Shown here piece by piece: positions 31,946 to 41,260 of a stretch of DNA of 48,210 nt; position 1 is the stretch's first letter, and every line of letters begins with the position of its first letter. The notes below the pieces were generated by a model. The model searched no databases. It was not told where the DNA came from and saw nothing but the letters and a program-made list of their open reading frames with translations. Where the stretch lies: positions 1 to 48,210 of the forward strand of contig NZ_JASHJX010000036.1 in assembly GCF_030732985.1 (NCBI RefSeq), read 5' to 3'. The stretch comes from Nioella sp. MMSF_3534 (lineage in GTDB: Bacteria > Pseudomonadota > Alphaproteobacteria > Rhodobacterales > Rhodobacteraceae). A program made the translations under genes and the position numbers.

Positions 31946-33606
31946 GTCAGTTCCTCATCTTCTTCCATCCAGGACCGCAGGATCTGAACCGTCTCTTCCT
32001 CCCGCTCCTCGATCAGGCGGCGCAGGCGCGCGACCGGGTCGGGGGCCTCTTCCATCGCGAGCACCTCAGGTGAGGGGAGCGTGTCGGGCGCGTCGCCCTC
32101 TGTTCCATTGGACAGGGCCGCTGCATCTGCATCCAGGTTCTCGTCCATGGGGCGAGTGGCGGGATCAGATGGCGGCAGAATGCCAGGGACGGACCGGGGG
32201 CCAGCAGCTTGAGGGCTGACCGCCGGCAGTTCGGCCAATGGTGGCGGCCCTTCCATTGCCGGTGCTGTCCGCATCGCCGGGCGCAGGACGCCGAAGGCCA
32301 CGGCCAGCGCCACACCGACAAGCGCAACCAGTTGCAGGATCCGCATCGGATCAAGCCGCGACAGGAGAGAGGTGCCGCCGTCTTCTGTTCCGAGGGCCTC
32401 GCCTTGCGGCTCAAATACCATGGATTGCAGGGTCACGACGTCGCCGCGAGCTTCGTCAAAGCCCACGGCGGATTGCACAAGGTCGCGCAGAGATTGCAGT
32501 TCTGCCGCGTCGCGCGGCTGCTGCTGAACCACACCGTCGGGCCCCACGACCGGCACCGCATTCACCAGTACCGCCACCGTGATCCGCCGCACCGTTCCCG
32601 GCCCGCTTTCGGTTTCCCGCTGCGTTTCGGAAATGTCGTATGTCACTCTCTCGCGGGTTTCGCTGGTCTGCGCCGAAGACCCGCCGCCACCCGCCGCAGC
32701 ATCGCCTTCAGGCAGGTTCGAGGCGACGGTCACGGCGGCGTCCCCGGCATCGCGCGAGGTGTTGGCGCTTTCCTCTGAATCTGTGCCGATCACCACGCGG
32801 CTATCGGGGTCGATGATCCGCTCGAACACCGTCTGGCGGGCGGTTTCCAGTTCCACGCTGACCTCGACCACGGCGTTTCCGGGGCCGACACGGGCATTCA
32901 GCAGGCGTTCCACGTTGCGGCGCAGGGTTTCTGACAGGGCATTGCTGTCCCCCGCTTGGGATTGCGCATCGTCATTGGCCAGAACCCGGCCGGTATCCGA
33001 ATCGATGATTGTCACGTTTTCCGGCAGCAGCCCCGGCACGGCCGAGGCCACCAGATAGCGCAGCGCCTGCGCGTGGCCCGACGAGATGCCCCCTGAAACC
33101 GGCTGGATGCTGACCGAAGCGGACGGGTCGCGCGCCGGGGCGAAGGGATCGCTGGTCGGGGCGGCCAGATGCACGCGGGCGGATCGGATGCGCGGGCTTG
33201 CGGCGATGGTACGGGCCAGTTCACCTTCCTTGGCGCGCCAATAGGCGGCGTCGAACATCTGTGACGTGGTGCCGAAACCGGACAGCGAATCAAGCAGTTC
33301 ATATCCCGCGGCCCCAAGCGTCGGCAGGCCCTCGCCTGCAAGGCTCATGCGCAGGGCGTCGCGTTCGGTTTCGTCCACATGGATCGAATCGCCGCGCACC
33401 TGATAGGCGATTCCGCGGGCCTCCAACGCGGTTATCACCTCACCCGCGGCAGATGGATCGAGCCCGGAATAGAGCAACGCATAACTTGGCGTTCCCGCCA
33501 TTCGCGCCAGCAAAACCAGGATCGTGACCAGCCCTGCAAGCCCGCCGATCAGCACCCCGCGCCGCCGGGCGTCCATCGCACCCCATAGATCAAAGAGCTG
33601 CTGCAC
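31942..33606 (-). CDS. fliF: Flagellar MS-ring protein FliF
   Basis: A 554-residue MS-ring subunit. It has an N-terminal membrane helix (about residues 17-38), then YALLYSGLDPSAAGEVITALEARGIAYQ, the RIRSARVHLAAP ring-building motif and the EVSVELETARQTVFERIIDPDSRV segment. A second membrane helix is at about residues 425-445 (ILQLVALVGVALAVAFGVL), followed by a cytoplasmic tail ending in an acidic, FliG-binding-like helix (EETVQILRSWMEEDEE). It is first gene of the minus-strand operon and overlaps fliH by 4 bases. A CtrA-like box is at 33665-33679 in its upstream region. Confidence 0.95.
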   Translation of the reverse strand: MQQLFDLWGAMDARRRGVLIGGLAGLVTILVLLARMAGTPSYALLYSGLDPSAAGEVITALEARGIAYQVRGDSIHVDETERDALRMSLAGEGLPTLGAAGYELLDSLSGFGTTSQMFDAAYWRAKEGELARTIAASPRIRSARVHLAAPTSDPFAPARDPSASVSIQPVSGGISSGHAQALRYLVASAVPGLLPENVTIIDSDTGRVLANDDAQSQAGDSNALSETLRRNVERLLNARVGPGNAVVEVSVELETARQTVFERIIDPDSRVVIGTDSEESANTSRDAGDAAVTVASNLPEGDAAAGGGGSSAQTSETRERVTYDISETQRETESGPGTVRRITVAVLVNAVPVVGPDGVVQQQPRDAAELQSLRDLVQSAVGFDEARGDVVTLQSMVFEPQGEALGTEDGGTSLLSRLDPMRILQLVALVGVALAVAFGVLRPAMRTAPAMEGPPPLAELPAVSPQAAGPRSVPGILPPSDPATRPMDENLDADAAALSNGTEGDAPDTLPSPEVLAMEEAPDPVARLRRLIEEREEETVQILRSWMEEDEELT

Positions 33607-33664
33607 CTGTGTTTTCTCCTTCTGGTCGTTCTGACCTGACAGGGTCGATCAAAGCGCAGCTCGC

Positions 33665-33679
33665 TTAAGATTTGGTTAG
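33665..33679. promoter_or_regulatory. CtrA-like box between fliF and fliL
   Basis: TTAA-N7-TTAG matches the CtrA consensus at 7 of 8 bases with exact spacing. On the other strand it reads CTAACCAAATCTTAA, close to the TTAACCAT-type site. It sits in the 124-base gap between the divergent fliF and fliL operons, so one site could serve both directions. Confidence 0.6.
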
Positions 33680-33730
33680 TGCTGTTCGGTTTATGTTCCT
33701 CCTGTCCCAAGACGGCATGAGGTACAGAAC

Positions 33731-34279
33731 GTGGCCAGCGACGACCCGGAAACCGAAGACGCGCCCAAGAAGAAGAAGGGCCTTTTGCTGCCGCTTCTGG
33801 TGGGGCTCGTGCTGGCCGGTGCCGGTGGCGCAGGCGGTTACTGGGCGGTGACCAGCGGGCCGCTCGCCTCTGACGGCACCAGCGATTCGGACCATGCAGC
33901 GGCGGAAGATGACAGCCATGGCGATGAGGATGAGGACGACGACGACAGCCCGTCGGAACGTCCGCGGCCAGAGCTGGATCATGTGGCCTTCGTTCCACTG
34001 GATCAGCTGGTGGTCAATATCGGGTCCGACACCAATCAGCGCCACCTGCTGTTCGAAGCCGAGCTGGAAGTCGCCCCCGACGACACCGAGGAAGTGACCC
34101 ATCTGATGCCCCGCGTCATGGACGTGATGAACAGCTATCTGCGCGTGCTCGACATGCAGGAACTGAGCGATCCGCGCACCTTGGTACGGATCCGCGCGCA
34201 GCTTCTGCGCCGAATTCAGATCGTGACTGGCGATGTGCTGGTCCGCGATCTTCTCGTAACCCAATTCGTGGTGAACTGA
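33731..34279 (+). CDS. fliL: Flagellar basal-body-associated protein FliL
   Basis: A 182-residue protein with a short cytoplasmic N-terminus (EDAPKKKKG), one membrane helix (about residues 17-40), an acidic linker full of Asp, Glu and His, and a periplasmic stomatin-like FliL domain (HVAFVPLDQLVVNIGSDTNQRHLLFEAELEV..., LRRIQIVTGDVLVRDLLVTQFVVN). FliL stabilises the stator in related species. The start is GTG with GAGGT upstream. It is first gene of the long + operon, followed at once by the next gene. A second FliL-like gene lies at 42665-43201. Confidence 0.92.
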   Translation: MASDDPETEDAPKKKKGLLLPLLVGLVLAGAGGAGGYWAVTSGPLASDGTSDSDHAAAEDDSHGDEDEDDDDSPSERPRPELDHVAFVPLDQLVVNIGSDTNQRHLLFEAELEVAPDDTEEVTHLMPRVMDVMNSYLRVLDMQELSDPRTLVRIRAQLLRRIQIVTGDVLVRDLLVTQFVVN

Positions 34280-34756
34280 ATGGAGACTTTGCCCCAGATC
34301 ATGGCCTACGCGGCCGATGCGCTGCTGATCCTCGCCTCGCTCGGCGCGGCTGTTTTCTGCCTTGTCCTGTCACGCAGGCTGACGCGACTGTCCAGCATCG
34401 ACAACGGTCTGGGTGGCGCGATTGCCGTTCTGTCGGCCCAGGTCGACGACATGAACAAGGCCCTGGCCGAGATGAAGACGGGCACCGAAAGCTCTGCCGG
34501 GCGGCTTGACGCGCTGAACCGCGAAGCGCGGCAACTGGCGGAGGAGTTGGAGCTGATGCTGTCAGCTTGCCATGACCTCGATCACGCGCCGCCCGGAACG
34601 GCTGACACGACACCGGCGATGACCGGGCGCGACAGCGGACCCGATGACGACACGCCGGTTTTCGGAACACGGCGGCGGCATGCGCAAGGCGAGGATGAAA
34701 ACCCGTCGGTTCCCTTCTTCCTGAAAAATCGCTCACGGCTGGCCGGGGCGGGCTGA
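34280..34756 (+). CDS. Membrane-anchored coiled-coil flagellar protein (DUF6468-like)
   Basis: A 158-residue protein that starts directly after the fliL stop. It has one N-terminal membrane helix (residues about 12-30), then LVLSRRLTRLSSIDNGLGGAIAVLSAQVDDM and a coiled-coil stretch (residues about 50-95). The C-terminal half is Asp/Thr-rich and disordered. It resembles the DUF6468 proteins of alphaproteobacterial flagellar clusters, which have no proven function. It probably acts with FliL or the stator. Confidence 0.65.
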   Translation: METLPQIMAYAADALLILASLGAAVFCLVLSRRLTRLSSIDNGLGGAIAVLSAQVDDMNKALAEMKTGTESSAGRLDALNREARQLAEELELMLSACHDLDHAPPGTADTTPAMTGRDSGPDDDTPVFGTRRRHAQGEDENPSVPFFLKNRSRLAGAG

Positions 34757-34759
34757 TCC

Positions 34760-35404
34760 ATGGCACGCAGCAAGAGAAAACCCCGCCGCATCTGGCACCG
34801 TTTCAGCCTGTTTGGCGTGATCGCACTGTTCATCCTGTCGGGTCTCTTCAGGCTCGGGGCCATCGGCTTTGCCAGCGCCTCCGTATCGGCGGATGATCCT
34901 GCCCCGGACCATGCGGACCCGGACCTGCATGCAGGCATGATGACCGAGCCCGAGGGGCAGTGCGCAGCCAATACGGCGCTGGAACAGGCGCTGTCGCGGG
35001 TCGAGGGGCGGGCGGAACGGCTCGATGCCCGCGAGGAAAGCCTTGCCGAACGGGCCCGCGCACTAAGCGAGATCGAAGCTTCGGTCGCCGCACAGCTGGC
35101 CGCGCTGGAAGCGACCGAGGAGCGGCTGGAATCCCTTCTGGCCCTGTCCGACACGGCGGCGGAGTCCGATCTGGCCCGACTGACCCAGGTCTATGAGACA
35201 ATGGATGCCGCCGATGCCGCCGCCCTGTTTTCGCAGATGGATCCGGGTTTTGCCGCCGGGTTCCTGGGCCGGATGCAGGCCGATGCCGCTGCCGGTGTTA
35301 TGGCCGAACTTGACCCTGCCGTCGCCTATACGATCTCGGTCCTCATAGCCACGCGCAACGCCTCGGCCCCGGTCTCTGCCTCTGCAGCGCCGGGCACCCC
35401 TTGA
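34760..35404 (+). CDS. MotE-like stator accessory protein (MgtE N-domain-like)
   Basis: A 214-residue protein with an N-terminal membrane or signal helix (about residues 16-36), a coiled coil (about 75-130) and a C-terminal MgtE-N-like domain (LTQVYETMDAADAAALFSQMDPGFAAGFLGRM..., AGVMAELDPAVAYTISVLIA). In Sinorhizobium MotE is a periplasmic chaperone for the stator protein MotC. Its place 17 bases before motA supports a stator role. Lack of the channel domain excludes a magnesium transporter. Confidence 0.75.
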   Translation: MARSKRKPRRIWHRFSLFGVIALFILSGLFRLGAIGFASASVSADDPAPDHADPDLHAGMMTEPEGQCAANTALEQALSRVEGRAERLDAREESLAERARALSEIEASVAAQLAALEATEERLESLLALSDTAAESDLARLTQVYETMDAADAAALFSQMDPGFAAGFLGRMQADAAAGVMAELDPAVAYTISVLIATRNASAPVSASAAPGTP

Positions 35405-35421
35405 AGTCATAGAGGTCTGGA

Positions 35422-36291
35422 ATGGTTGGAATTCTCGGTATTGTCGTCATCTTCGCCATGGTCTTCGGCGGATATCTCGCCTCTGGCGGGCATCTCGACA
35501 TCATCCTGTATTCGCTACCCTACGAGATGACCATGATCGGCGGCGCGGCCGTGGGTGCGTTCATTATCTCGAACGATTTCGCAGGTGTGAAACACACGCT
35601 CAAGGATCTTGGCAAGGTCTTCAAGGGACCGAAATGGAAACACTCGGATTACCAGGATCTTCTCTGCCTGCTTTACGAACTGATCCGCCTTGGTCGTGAA
35701 AACGCCGTTGCGCTGGAGGAGCATACCGAGAATCCCGCCGAGTCCTCGATTTTCGGCAATTACCCCAAGATTCTGAAGGACCGGGAAGCGGTCGACCTGA
35801 TCTGCGACACATTGCGATCCGCGTCGCTCAACTATGACGACCCCCATCAGGTGGAGGACGTGCTGGAAAAGCGGATGGAGGCCAACCTGCATCACGCGCT
35901 GCATTCCAGCCACGCGCTGCAGACCATCGCCGACGGCCTGCCCGCCCTCGGGATCGTCGCGGCGGTTCTGGGTGTGATCAAGACCATGGGGTCCATCGAC
36001 CAGCCGCCGGAAATCCTCGGCAAGCTGATCGGCGGCGCCCTGGTCGGCACGTTTCTGGGCGTGTTCCTGGCCTATGGTCTGGTTGGACCCTTTGCTGCAA
36101 AGGTGAAGGCGGTGGTCGAGGAGGACATGCATTTCTATGGCCTGATCCGCGAGGTGCTGGTTGCGAACCTGCACAACCATGCCACCAATATCTGTATCGA
36201 AGTCGGCCGCCAGAACACGCCTTCGCATATCCGCCCCTCCTTCAACGATCTGGAGGAAGCGCTGAAGGGTCTGAGGCAGGCGGCAGCATGA
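35422..36291 (+). CDS. motA: Flagellar motor stator protein MotA
   Basis: A 289-residue stator subunit with four membrane helices. The hallmark segment IADGLPALGIVAAVLGVIKTMGS and KLIGGALVGTFLGVFLAYGLVGPFA hold the conserved prolines, and the cytoplasmic loop contains the KLGRENAVALEEHTENP-type region (RLGRENAVALEEH). The family is the long MotA of proton-driven motors. It overlaps the next gene by 4 bases. motB is not adjacent but at 24049. Confidence 0.95.
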   Translation: MVGILGIVVIFAMVFGGYLASGGHLDIILYSLPYEMTMIGGAAVGAFIISNDFAGVKHTLKDLGKVFKGPKWKHSDYQDLLCLLYELIRLGRENAVALEEHTENPAESSIFGNYPKILKDREAVDLICDTLRSASLNYDDPHQVEDVLEKRMEANLHHALHSSHALQTIADGLPALGIVAAVLGVIKTMGSIDQPPEILGKLIGGALVGTFLGVFLAYGLVGPFAAKVKAVVEEDMHFYGLIREVLVANLHNHATNICIEVGRQNTPSHIRPSFNDLEEALKGLRQAAA

Positions 36292-38318
36292 TCCGGCTGG
36301 CGCTTACCCTCTGCTGTCTGATCTGGACAGGTGCCGCAGGAGCACAGGGCATTCGCGTGCAATCAGGCGACCATGACGGGTTCACCCGGCTGGTCGCCGC
36401 CATCGGCCCGGACCGGGACTGGCAGATCACCCGCGACGGGCGCGACCTGCATATCGCGTTTTCCCCCGCCGTTCCGGGTTTCGACCTCTCGGGCGTCTAC
36501 ACGCTGATCACGCGCGACCGGGTGGCCGGTCTGCGGGTCGATGACGGGCTGATGCTGGAACTTGGCTGCGATTGCACTGTTGAAATATCCCGCTTTCAGG
36601 GGCGCTACGCGGTTATCGACATCACTGATACGCCCTACCAGCCACCAACCGAGCCTGTCCCTCCCGTCGATCTGCCCGTCCCGGACACCGCCCATGACCC
36701 GCCCTCAACCCTGACCCCTCTCGCGGGGCCGGTGGCGGAACCTGACCCGCTTGCCCCGACCTTCGACATGGAGGAAGCCGCGGCGATCATGGCCGAACAA
36801 CTGGCCCGGGCCGCCGCCGCCGGTCTGCTGGACGCCGCCCCTGCAGAACCCCTGTCTGCCGCCGACCCTGTGTCGCGCCCTCAACCGAGGCCGCAGGTCG
36901 CCGACCCGGAGCCGGAATCTGCGGCCCCACATGGTGCCGGGCCCGAAGAACGGACGGAAACCCCGGACCCACACCCGGAACCGGCAGCGCAGGCCACGCC
37001 GCCGATCCTTGCGGCCACCGCCTATGATCTCAACACCGGTCTCTGGCCGGACCGGTTGATCGCCAGCGCGCCGGTCGATTGCCTCGCCGCCCCGGCCCGT
37101 CCAATCGCTGACTGGCGGGGTGAGTTGAGTTTCCTCAATGCGCTCGGACGGGTGCGGGCGTTTCTGTACGACGATCGGGGCAGCCTGCAGGACGATGCGG
37201 CCCTTGAACTGGCCGAGCTCTACCTTGTGCACGGCTTCGGGGCCGAGGCGCTGTTCTGGCTGAATGAACGGGGCGCAGCGCCCGGCTTCCAGCGGGCTTT
37301 GGCACAATATCTCGAACATGGCGCGGCGGAGCAATTCGGCAGCTTTGCCGAACACGAGCTTTGCCCCGAGGCACTGACCTTGTGGTTGTTCCTGACCGAC
37401 GCGGACACGCCTCGCCCCGATGCCGAGACCCGCCTGGATATTCTGGCCAGCTATTTCGAACTGCCCACACCGCTGCGCGATATCGTCGGCCCGGACCTCG
37501 CCCGCGCCTTTCTGGCCGCCGATGACGAAGGCGCGGCGCTGGAGATCCGCGAGGCGCTGGTTCGGGGGGGGCGCGTGTCTGCACAGGACATGGCTTTTCT
37601 CGATGCCGCTCTGCCCGGCAGCCCCGCCCCGCCCGCGGCTACGCTGATCCCCGCCAATGCCGGCAGCACCCGCGCCGATCCGGCGCTGACGCTGCGGCTG
37701 CTGGCAGATATCGAGGCGCGCGGCGCGGCCCGGTCCACAGACCTTGTGGCCGCCGATGCACTGATCCGCGAAACCGCGCCCACCCTGTCAGAGGACGGGC
37801 TGCGCCATGCCGCGGCGCTTGGCCACGCGCTGGCAGGCAATATCGACGCCGCGCTGACCCACCTGGCCCTCAACGGTCAGCGCGATGCCGAGGCGATCCG
37901 GCCCGTCTTTGCCGACATCCTCACGGCCCTGATGGACCTGGAGCGCACCGCACCGCTTTTGCTGCTGCTCACCTCCGAGGAATTCGGCCAGTTCGGTTAC
38001 TTTCCCAACCCCGCATTCCGACGCCGCGTGGCGCGGTATCTTCTGGATCACGGGCTACCCGAGATGGCACGCGATCTGATCCTTGCGGGCGGCAGCGACC
38101 ATGCCCGCGACCGCGAATTGCTGAGCCTCGCCTACGACCGGCTGGCGCAGGATCACCCCGGTGCGGTGCCCGCCGATCCCGCCGATCCCGTTGCGGTCGC
38201 GCCCATAGCCCCCGCTGACACGCCAGAGGCCGTGGTGGCCCTGTTGAGGGAAAGCCGCGCGCTTCGTCAAGAGGCCCTCGCCCTGTTGGAGACCAACCCT
38301 CGGGGGCCAACGGACTAA
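36288..38318 (+). CDS. Large periplasmic helical-repeat protein of the flagellar cluster
   Basis: A 676-residue secreted protein. A signal peptide ends after GAAGAQ, near residue 20. Residues about 22-120 form a beta-rich domain (HDGFTRLVAAIGPDRDW..., YTLITRDRVAGLRVDDG). Residues 121-240 are a Pro/Ala/Glu linker. Residues about 245-676 are TPR-like helices (AALELAELYLVHGFGAEALFWLNE; RDRELLSLAYDRLAQ). I do not recognise a named family. Its coupling to motA (4-base overlap) and to a MotE-like gene suggests a stator partner in the manner of MotC, which is inference. Confidence 0.75.
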   Translation: MIRLALTLCCLIWTGAAGAQGIRVQSGDHDGFTRLVAAIGPDRDWQITRDGRDLHIAFSPAVPGFDLSGVYTLITRDRVAGLRVDDGLMLELGCDCTVEISRFQGRYAVIDITDTPYQPPTEPVPPVDLPVPDTAHDPPSTLTPLAGPVAEPDPLAPTFDMEEAAAIMAEQLARAAAAGLLDAAPAEPLSAADPVSRPQPRPQVADPEPESAAPHGAGPEERTETPDPHPEPAAQATPPILAATAYDLNTGLWPDRLIASAPVDCLAAPARPIADWRGELSFLNALGRVRAFLYDDRGSLQDDAALELAELYLVHGFGAEALFWLNERGAAPGFQRALAQYLEHGAAEQFGSFAEHELCPEALTLWLFLTDADTPRPDAETRLDILASYFELPTPLRDIVGPDLARAFLAADDEGAALEIREALVRGGRVSAQDMAFLDAALPGSPAPPAATLIPANAGSTRADPALTLRLLADIEARGAARSTDLVAADALIRETAPTLSEDGLRHAAALGHALAGNIDAALTHLALNGQRDAEAIRPVFADILTALMDLERTAPLLLLLTSEEFGQFGYFPNPAFRRRVARYLLDHGLPEMARDLILAGGSDHARDRELLSLAYDRLAQDHPGAVPADPADPVAVAPIAPADTPEAVVALLRESRALRQEALALLETNPRGPTD

Positions 38319-38329
38319 CGCTTTGGTAA
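38315..38329 (+). promoter_or_regulatory. Degenerate CtrA-like box before flhA
   Basis: CTAA-N7-GTAA has the right spacing but lacks the first T of each half. It overlaps the stop of the upstream gene and lies 77 bases before flhA. A weak call. Confidence 0.18.
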
Positions 38330-38405
38330 CCCTCGCTGCCTAAAGCTGTTGGGGTCAAGGAGTCCGGGATCCATACGGGCCCGATCCGGCCAGAAAGGCC
38401 CAGAG

Positions 38406-40484
38406 ATGAGCATTCGAGACCTGTTTCAGCCAACGATCCTGTTTGCCTTCGCTTTGATGGCGGTCATTGTCATGATGATCCTGCCGGTGCCCTCCTGGGT
38501 GCTGGATATTGGCCTCGCCATGTCTTTCGGGCTGGCCATCCTGATCTTCACCACAACGCTGTTCATCGAACGCCCGCTCGACTTCTCGGCCTTCCCGACG
38601 GTGCTGCTTGCATCCCTGATGCTACGCCTGTCGCTCAATGTCTCGTCCACCAAGCTGATCATCGGCCACGGCCATACCGGCACCGGCGCGGCGGGTGAGG
38701 TGATCGAAGGCTTCGCCATGTTCGTCATGGGCGGCAATGTGGTGATGGGGCTGGTGGTGTTCGGGGTGCTGCTCATCGTCAATTTCATCGTGATCAACAA
38801 GGGCGCGGCCCGCATGGCAGAGGTCGGTGCGCGGTTTGCCCTCGACGGGATGCCGGGCCGCCAGCTGGCCATCGACAGCGACATGTCGGCAGGCGCCATC
38901 GACCATGCCGAAGCCAAGGCGCGACGCGAAAGGGAACAGGCCGAAACGACGTTTTTCGGCTCGCTCGACGGGGCCTCGAAATTCGTCAAGGGCGACGCGA
39001 TTGCCGGGCTGCTCATCACCCTTCTGAACCTGTGCATGGGGCTGGTCTTCGGGGTCGCGATTCATGGAATGCCGCTCAGTCAGGCCTTTGAAACCTATTC
39101 GATCCTGACGGTGGGGGACGGGTTGGTGTCGCAGATCCCCGCCGTGATCATCGCCATCGCCTCGGCCCTGCTGCTGGCTCGGGGCGGGACCACCGGGGCC
39201 ACCGATGTGGCCCTTCTGACCCAGCTTGGCCGCCATCCCACGGCCCTGGCGACGGTGGCCGGTCTAATGGCGGTTTTCGCCATCGTGCCGGGCCTGCCCT
39301 TCCTGCCCTTCGTCATGGGGGCCATCGCGCTGGCAACAGCGGCTGTCTTCCGTGCGCGCGCGATGCGGGTCGAGGCCGAGGCCCTGCCCGCCGTGACCGA
39401 AGCTGACGATGCGCCGACCACCGACCGGATCGGAGATCTGTTGGAACTCGATGAAATCCACGTCCAGTTCGCCCCGGACCTGGTGTCCATGGCGCTTGAC
39501 CCCGCCACCGGGCTCGACGCTCGCATCTTGTCGATGCGCGAACACATCGCGCGTGGCTTTGGCCTGATCCTGCCGGAAATCCGTCTGACCGATCGCGATG
39601 ACTTGCCACCGGGCACCTACTCGATCCGCATTCACGGGGTCGAACACGCCCGCGCAAAGCTGGAAATGGAGGCGCTTTTACTGCTGAAAGCGGGCGACGA
39701 AAGCGGCCTGCCCGCCGGTCAGGACGTGGCCGAACCGGTCTATGGCGCGCCCGCGCGCTGGATTTCCCCGCGCGACCGGGAGGCTGCGACCCTTCAGGGT
39801 GCAACCGTCGTTGCCCCCGGAGAGGTGCTGGCCACGCATCTGCTGGAAACGCTGAAGAAAAACCTCTCTCGGCTGCTCAGCTTCAAGGCCCTGCAACGCC
39901 ATCTCGATGCTTTCGTCGAACTGTCGGACCCGACCCGGTCCGAGGCCAATCGCCGCCTTCTGAATGAGCTCGTCCCCGACAAGGTGCCGATGGATGTGCT
40001 GCACGCGGTTCTGCGCCTGTTGCTCGCCGAACAGGTGTCGATCCGCAATCTGCCGCTGATCCTGGAGGCCATTGCCGAGATCCGCCCTGCCACCCCTCAG
40101 CCCGACCTGATCTGCGAACATGTCCGGCAGCGGCTCGGGTTCCAGCTGATCTCGGACCTCAAACGCGATGACGGAACCCTGCCGCTGGTGCAGTTGGCCG
40201 GACAATGGGAGGATATCTTCGCGCGCCACGAGGTGAAATCAGAAGGGGGCCTGCCCGAGATTGCCCTCACCCCCGACCTGTTCAATTCACTGGCCAAAGC
40301 CGTCGGCGACAAGATCGCGGCGGCGGGGGAAAAGGGCACTTACCCGGCGGTCGTCACGTCGTCCCTTCGCCGCCGCTTCCTGCGCACGGTGCTGCTGTCG
40401 CGAGGCATCCTCAACCCGGTCCTGTCCTTCGAAGAGATCGGGCTGGAGGCCAAACCCGCCCTTGTCGGTGTCGCCGCCCCATGA
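38406..40484 (+). CDS. flhA: Flagellar export gate protein FlhA
   Basis: A 692-residue export gate protein with eight N-terminal membrane helices (about residues 10-320) and a large cytoplasmic domain. Diagnostic stretches are ERPLDFSAFPTVLLASLMLRLSLNVSSTKLII and AEVGARFALDGMPGRQLAIDSDMSAG, then TVGDGLVSQIPAVIIAIASALLLARG. The cytoplasmic part has HLLETLKKNLSRLLSF and VPMDVLHAVLRLLLAEQVSIRNLPLILEAIAE. The start at ATG 38406 follows an AGAGATG context. It overlaps fliR by 4 bases. Confidence 0.97.
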   Translation: MSIRDLFQPTILFAFALMAVIVMMILPVPSWVLDIGLAMSFGLAILIFTTTLFIERPLDFSAFPTVLLASLMLRLSLNVSSTKLIIGHGHTGTGAAGEVIEGFAMFVMGGNVVMGLVVFGVLLIVNFIVINKGAARMAEVGARFALDGMPGRQLAIDSDMSAGAIDHAEAKARREREQAETTFFGSLDGASKFVKGDAIAGLLITLLNLCMGLVFGVAIHGMPLSQAFETYSILTVGDGLVSQIPAVIIAIASALLLARGGTTGATDVALLTQLGRHPTALATVAGLMAVFAIVPGLPFLPFVMGAIALATAAVFRARAMRVEAEALPAVTEADDAPTTDRIGDLLELDEIHVQFAPDLVSMALDPATGLDARILSMREHIARGFGLILPEIRLTDRDDLPPGTYSIRIHGVEHARAKLEMEALLLLKAGDESGLPAGQDVAEPVYGAPARWISPRDREAATLQGATVVAPGEVLATHLLETLKKNLSRLLSFKALQRHLDAFVELSDPTRSEANRRLLNELVPDKVPMDVLHAVLRLLLAEQVSIRNLPLILEAIAEIRPATPQPDLICEHVRQRLGFQLISDLKRDDGTLPLVQLAGQWEDIFARHEVKSEGGLPEIALTPDLFNSLAKAVGDKIAAAGEKGTYPAVVTSSLRRRFLRTVLLSRGILNPVLSFEEIGLEAKPALVGVAAP

Positions 40485-41260
40485 CCGAGCTGCTGGCCCA
40501 GGTCCTTGGCATGACCCAAGCCTGGCTGCTGTCGGGGGGGCTGGTCTTCCTCAGGGTCGGCGCGGCCTTTCTGGTTCTGCCCGCCATTGGCGAACACTAC
40601 ATCCCCATGCGCATCCGCCTCGGCGCGGCGCTGGCGATGACGGTGCTGCTGACCCCGGCACTGGCCGCTCATCTGGTGCCCGCCGGGGCGAACACGCAGG
40701 ATTTTGCAGGCTATGTCATGACAGAAACTGTTGCGGGGCTGTTGCTTGGCCTCGCGGTGCGCTTCATCGCCATGGTCCTGCAGATCGCGGGGTCGATGGC
40801 GGCGCAGGCCACGTCCCTGTCGCAGATCGCGGGCGGTGCCACGCCGGAACCGCAACCCGCCATTGCGGGGTTCCTGCTGCTCGCCGGGCTGACGCTGGCG
40901 GTCATGTCGGGGCTGCATGTGATGGTCGCGCGGATGTTGATGGAAAGCTATGAGGTATTGCCCGCTGGCCGGATGCCCCTTGCCCGCGATGTCGGTGCCT
41001 GGGGGGTGGACCGAGTGGGCCACGCCTTTTCGCTGGCCTTTTCGCTGGCCGCGCCGTTTCTGATTGCGTCCGTGCTCTACAACCTTGCGCTCGGGGTCAT
41101 CAACAAGGCGATGCCGCAGCTGATGGTGGCCTTTGTCGGTGCGCCCGCAATCACTTTGGGAGGGCTGGTGTTGCTGCTGCTGACCACGCCGTTCCTGCTG
41201 CCCGTCTGGATGCAAGCCATGCAGGCCGCGCTGGCCAGCCCCATGGGGCCGCTGCCATGA
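40481..41260 (+). CDS. fliR: Flagellar export gate protein FliR
   Basis: A 259-residue membrane protein with about six helices. It has FLRVGAAFLVLPAIGEHYIPMRIRLGAALAMTVLL, the GLLLGLAVRFIAMVLQIAGSMAAQATSLSQI segment and the FSLAFSLAAPFLIASVLYNLALGVINKAMPQLMVAFVGAPAITLGGL segment, typical of FliR. It is translationally coupled to flhA and flhB through ATGA overlaps on both sides. Confidence 0.95.
   Translation: MTELLAQVLGMTQAWLLSGGLVFLRVGAAFLVLPAIGEHYIPMRIRLGAALAMTVLLTPALAAHLVPAGANTQDFAGYVMTETVAGLLLGLAVRFIAMVLQIAGSMAAQATSLSQIAGGATPEPQPAIAGFLLLAGLTLAVMSGLHVMVARMLMESYEVLPAGRMPLARDVGAWGVDRVGHAFSLAFSLAAPFLIASVLYNLALGVINKAMPQLMVAFVGAPAITLGGLVLLLLTTPFLLPVWMQAMQAALASPMGPLP

Noticed and set aside
34760-35404. 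Magnesium transporter MgtE
   Set aside because: Only the N-domain-like segment is present, no transmembrane channel domain, and the gene lies among stator genes.
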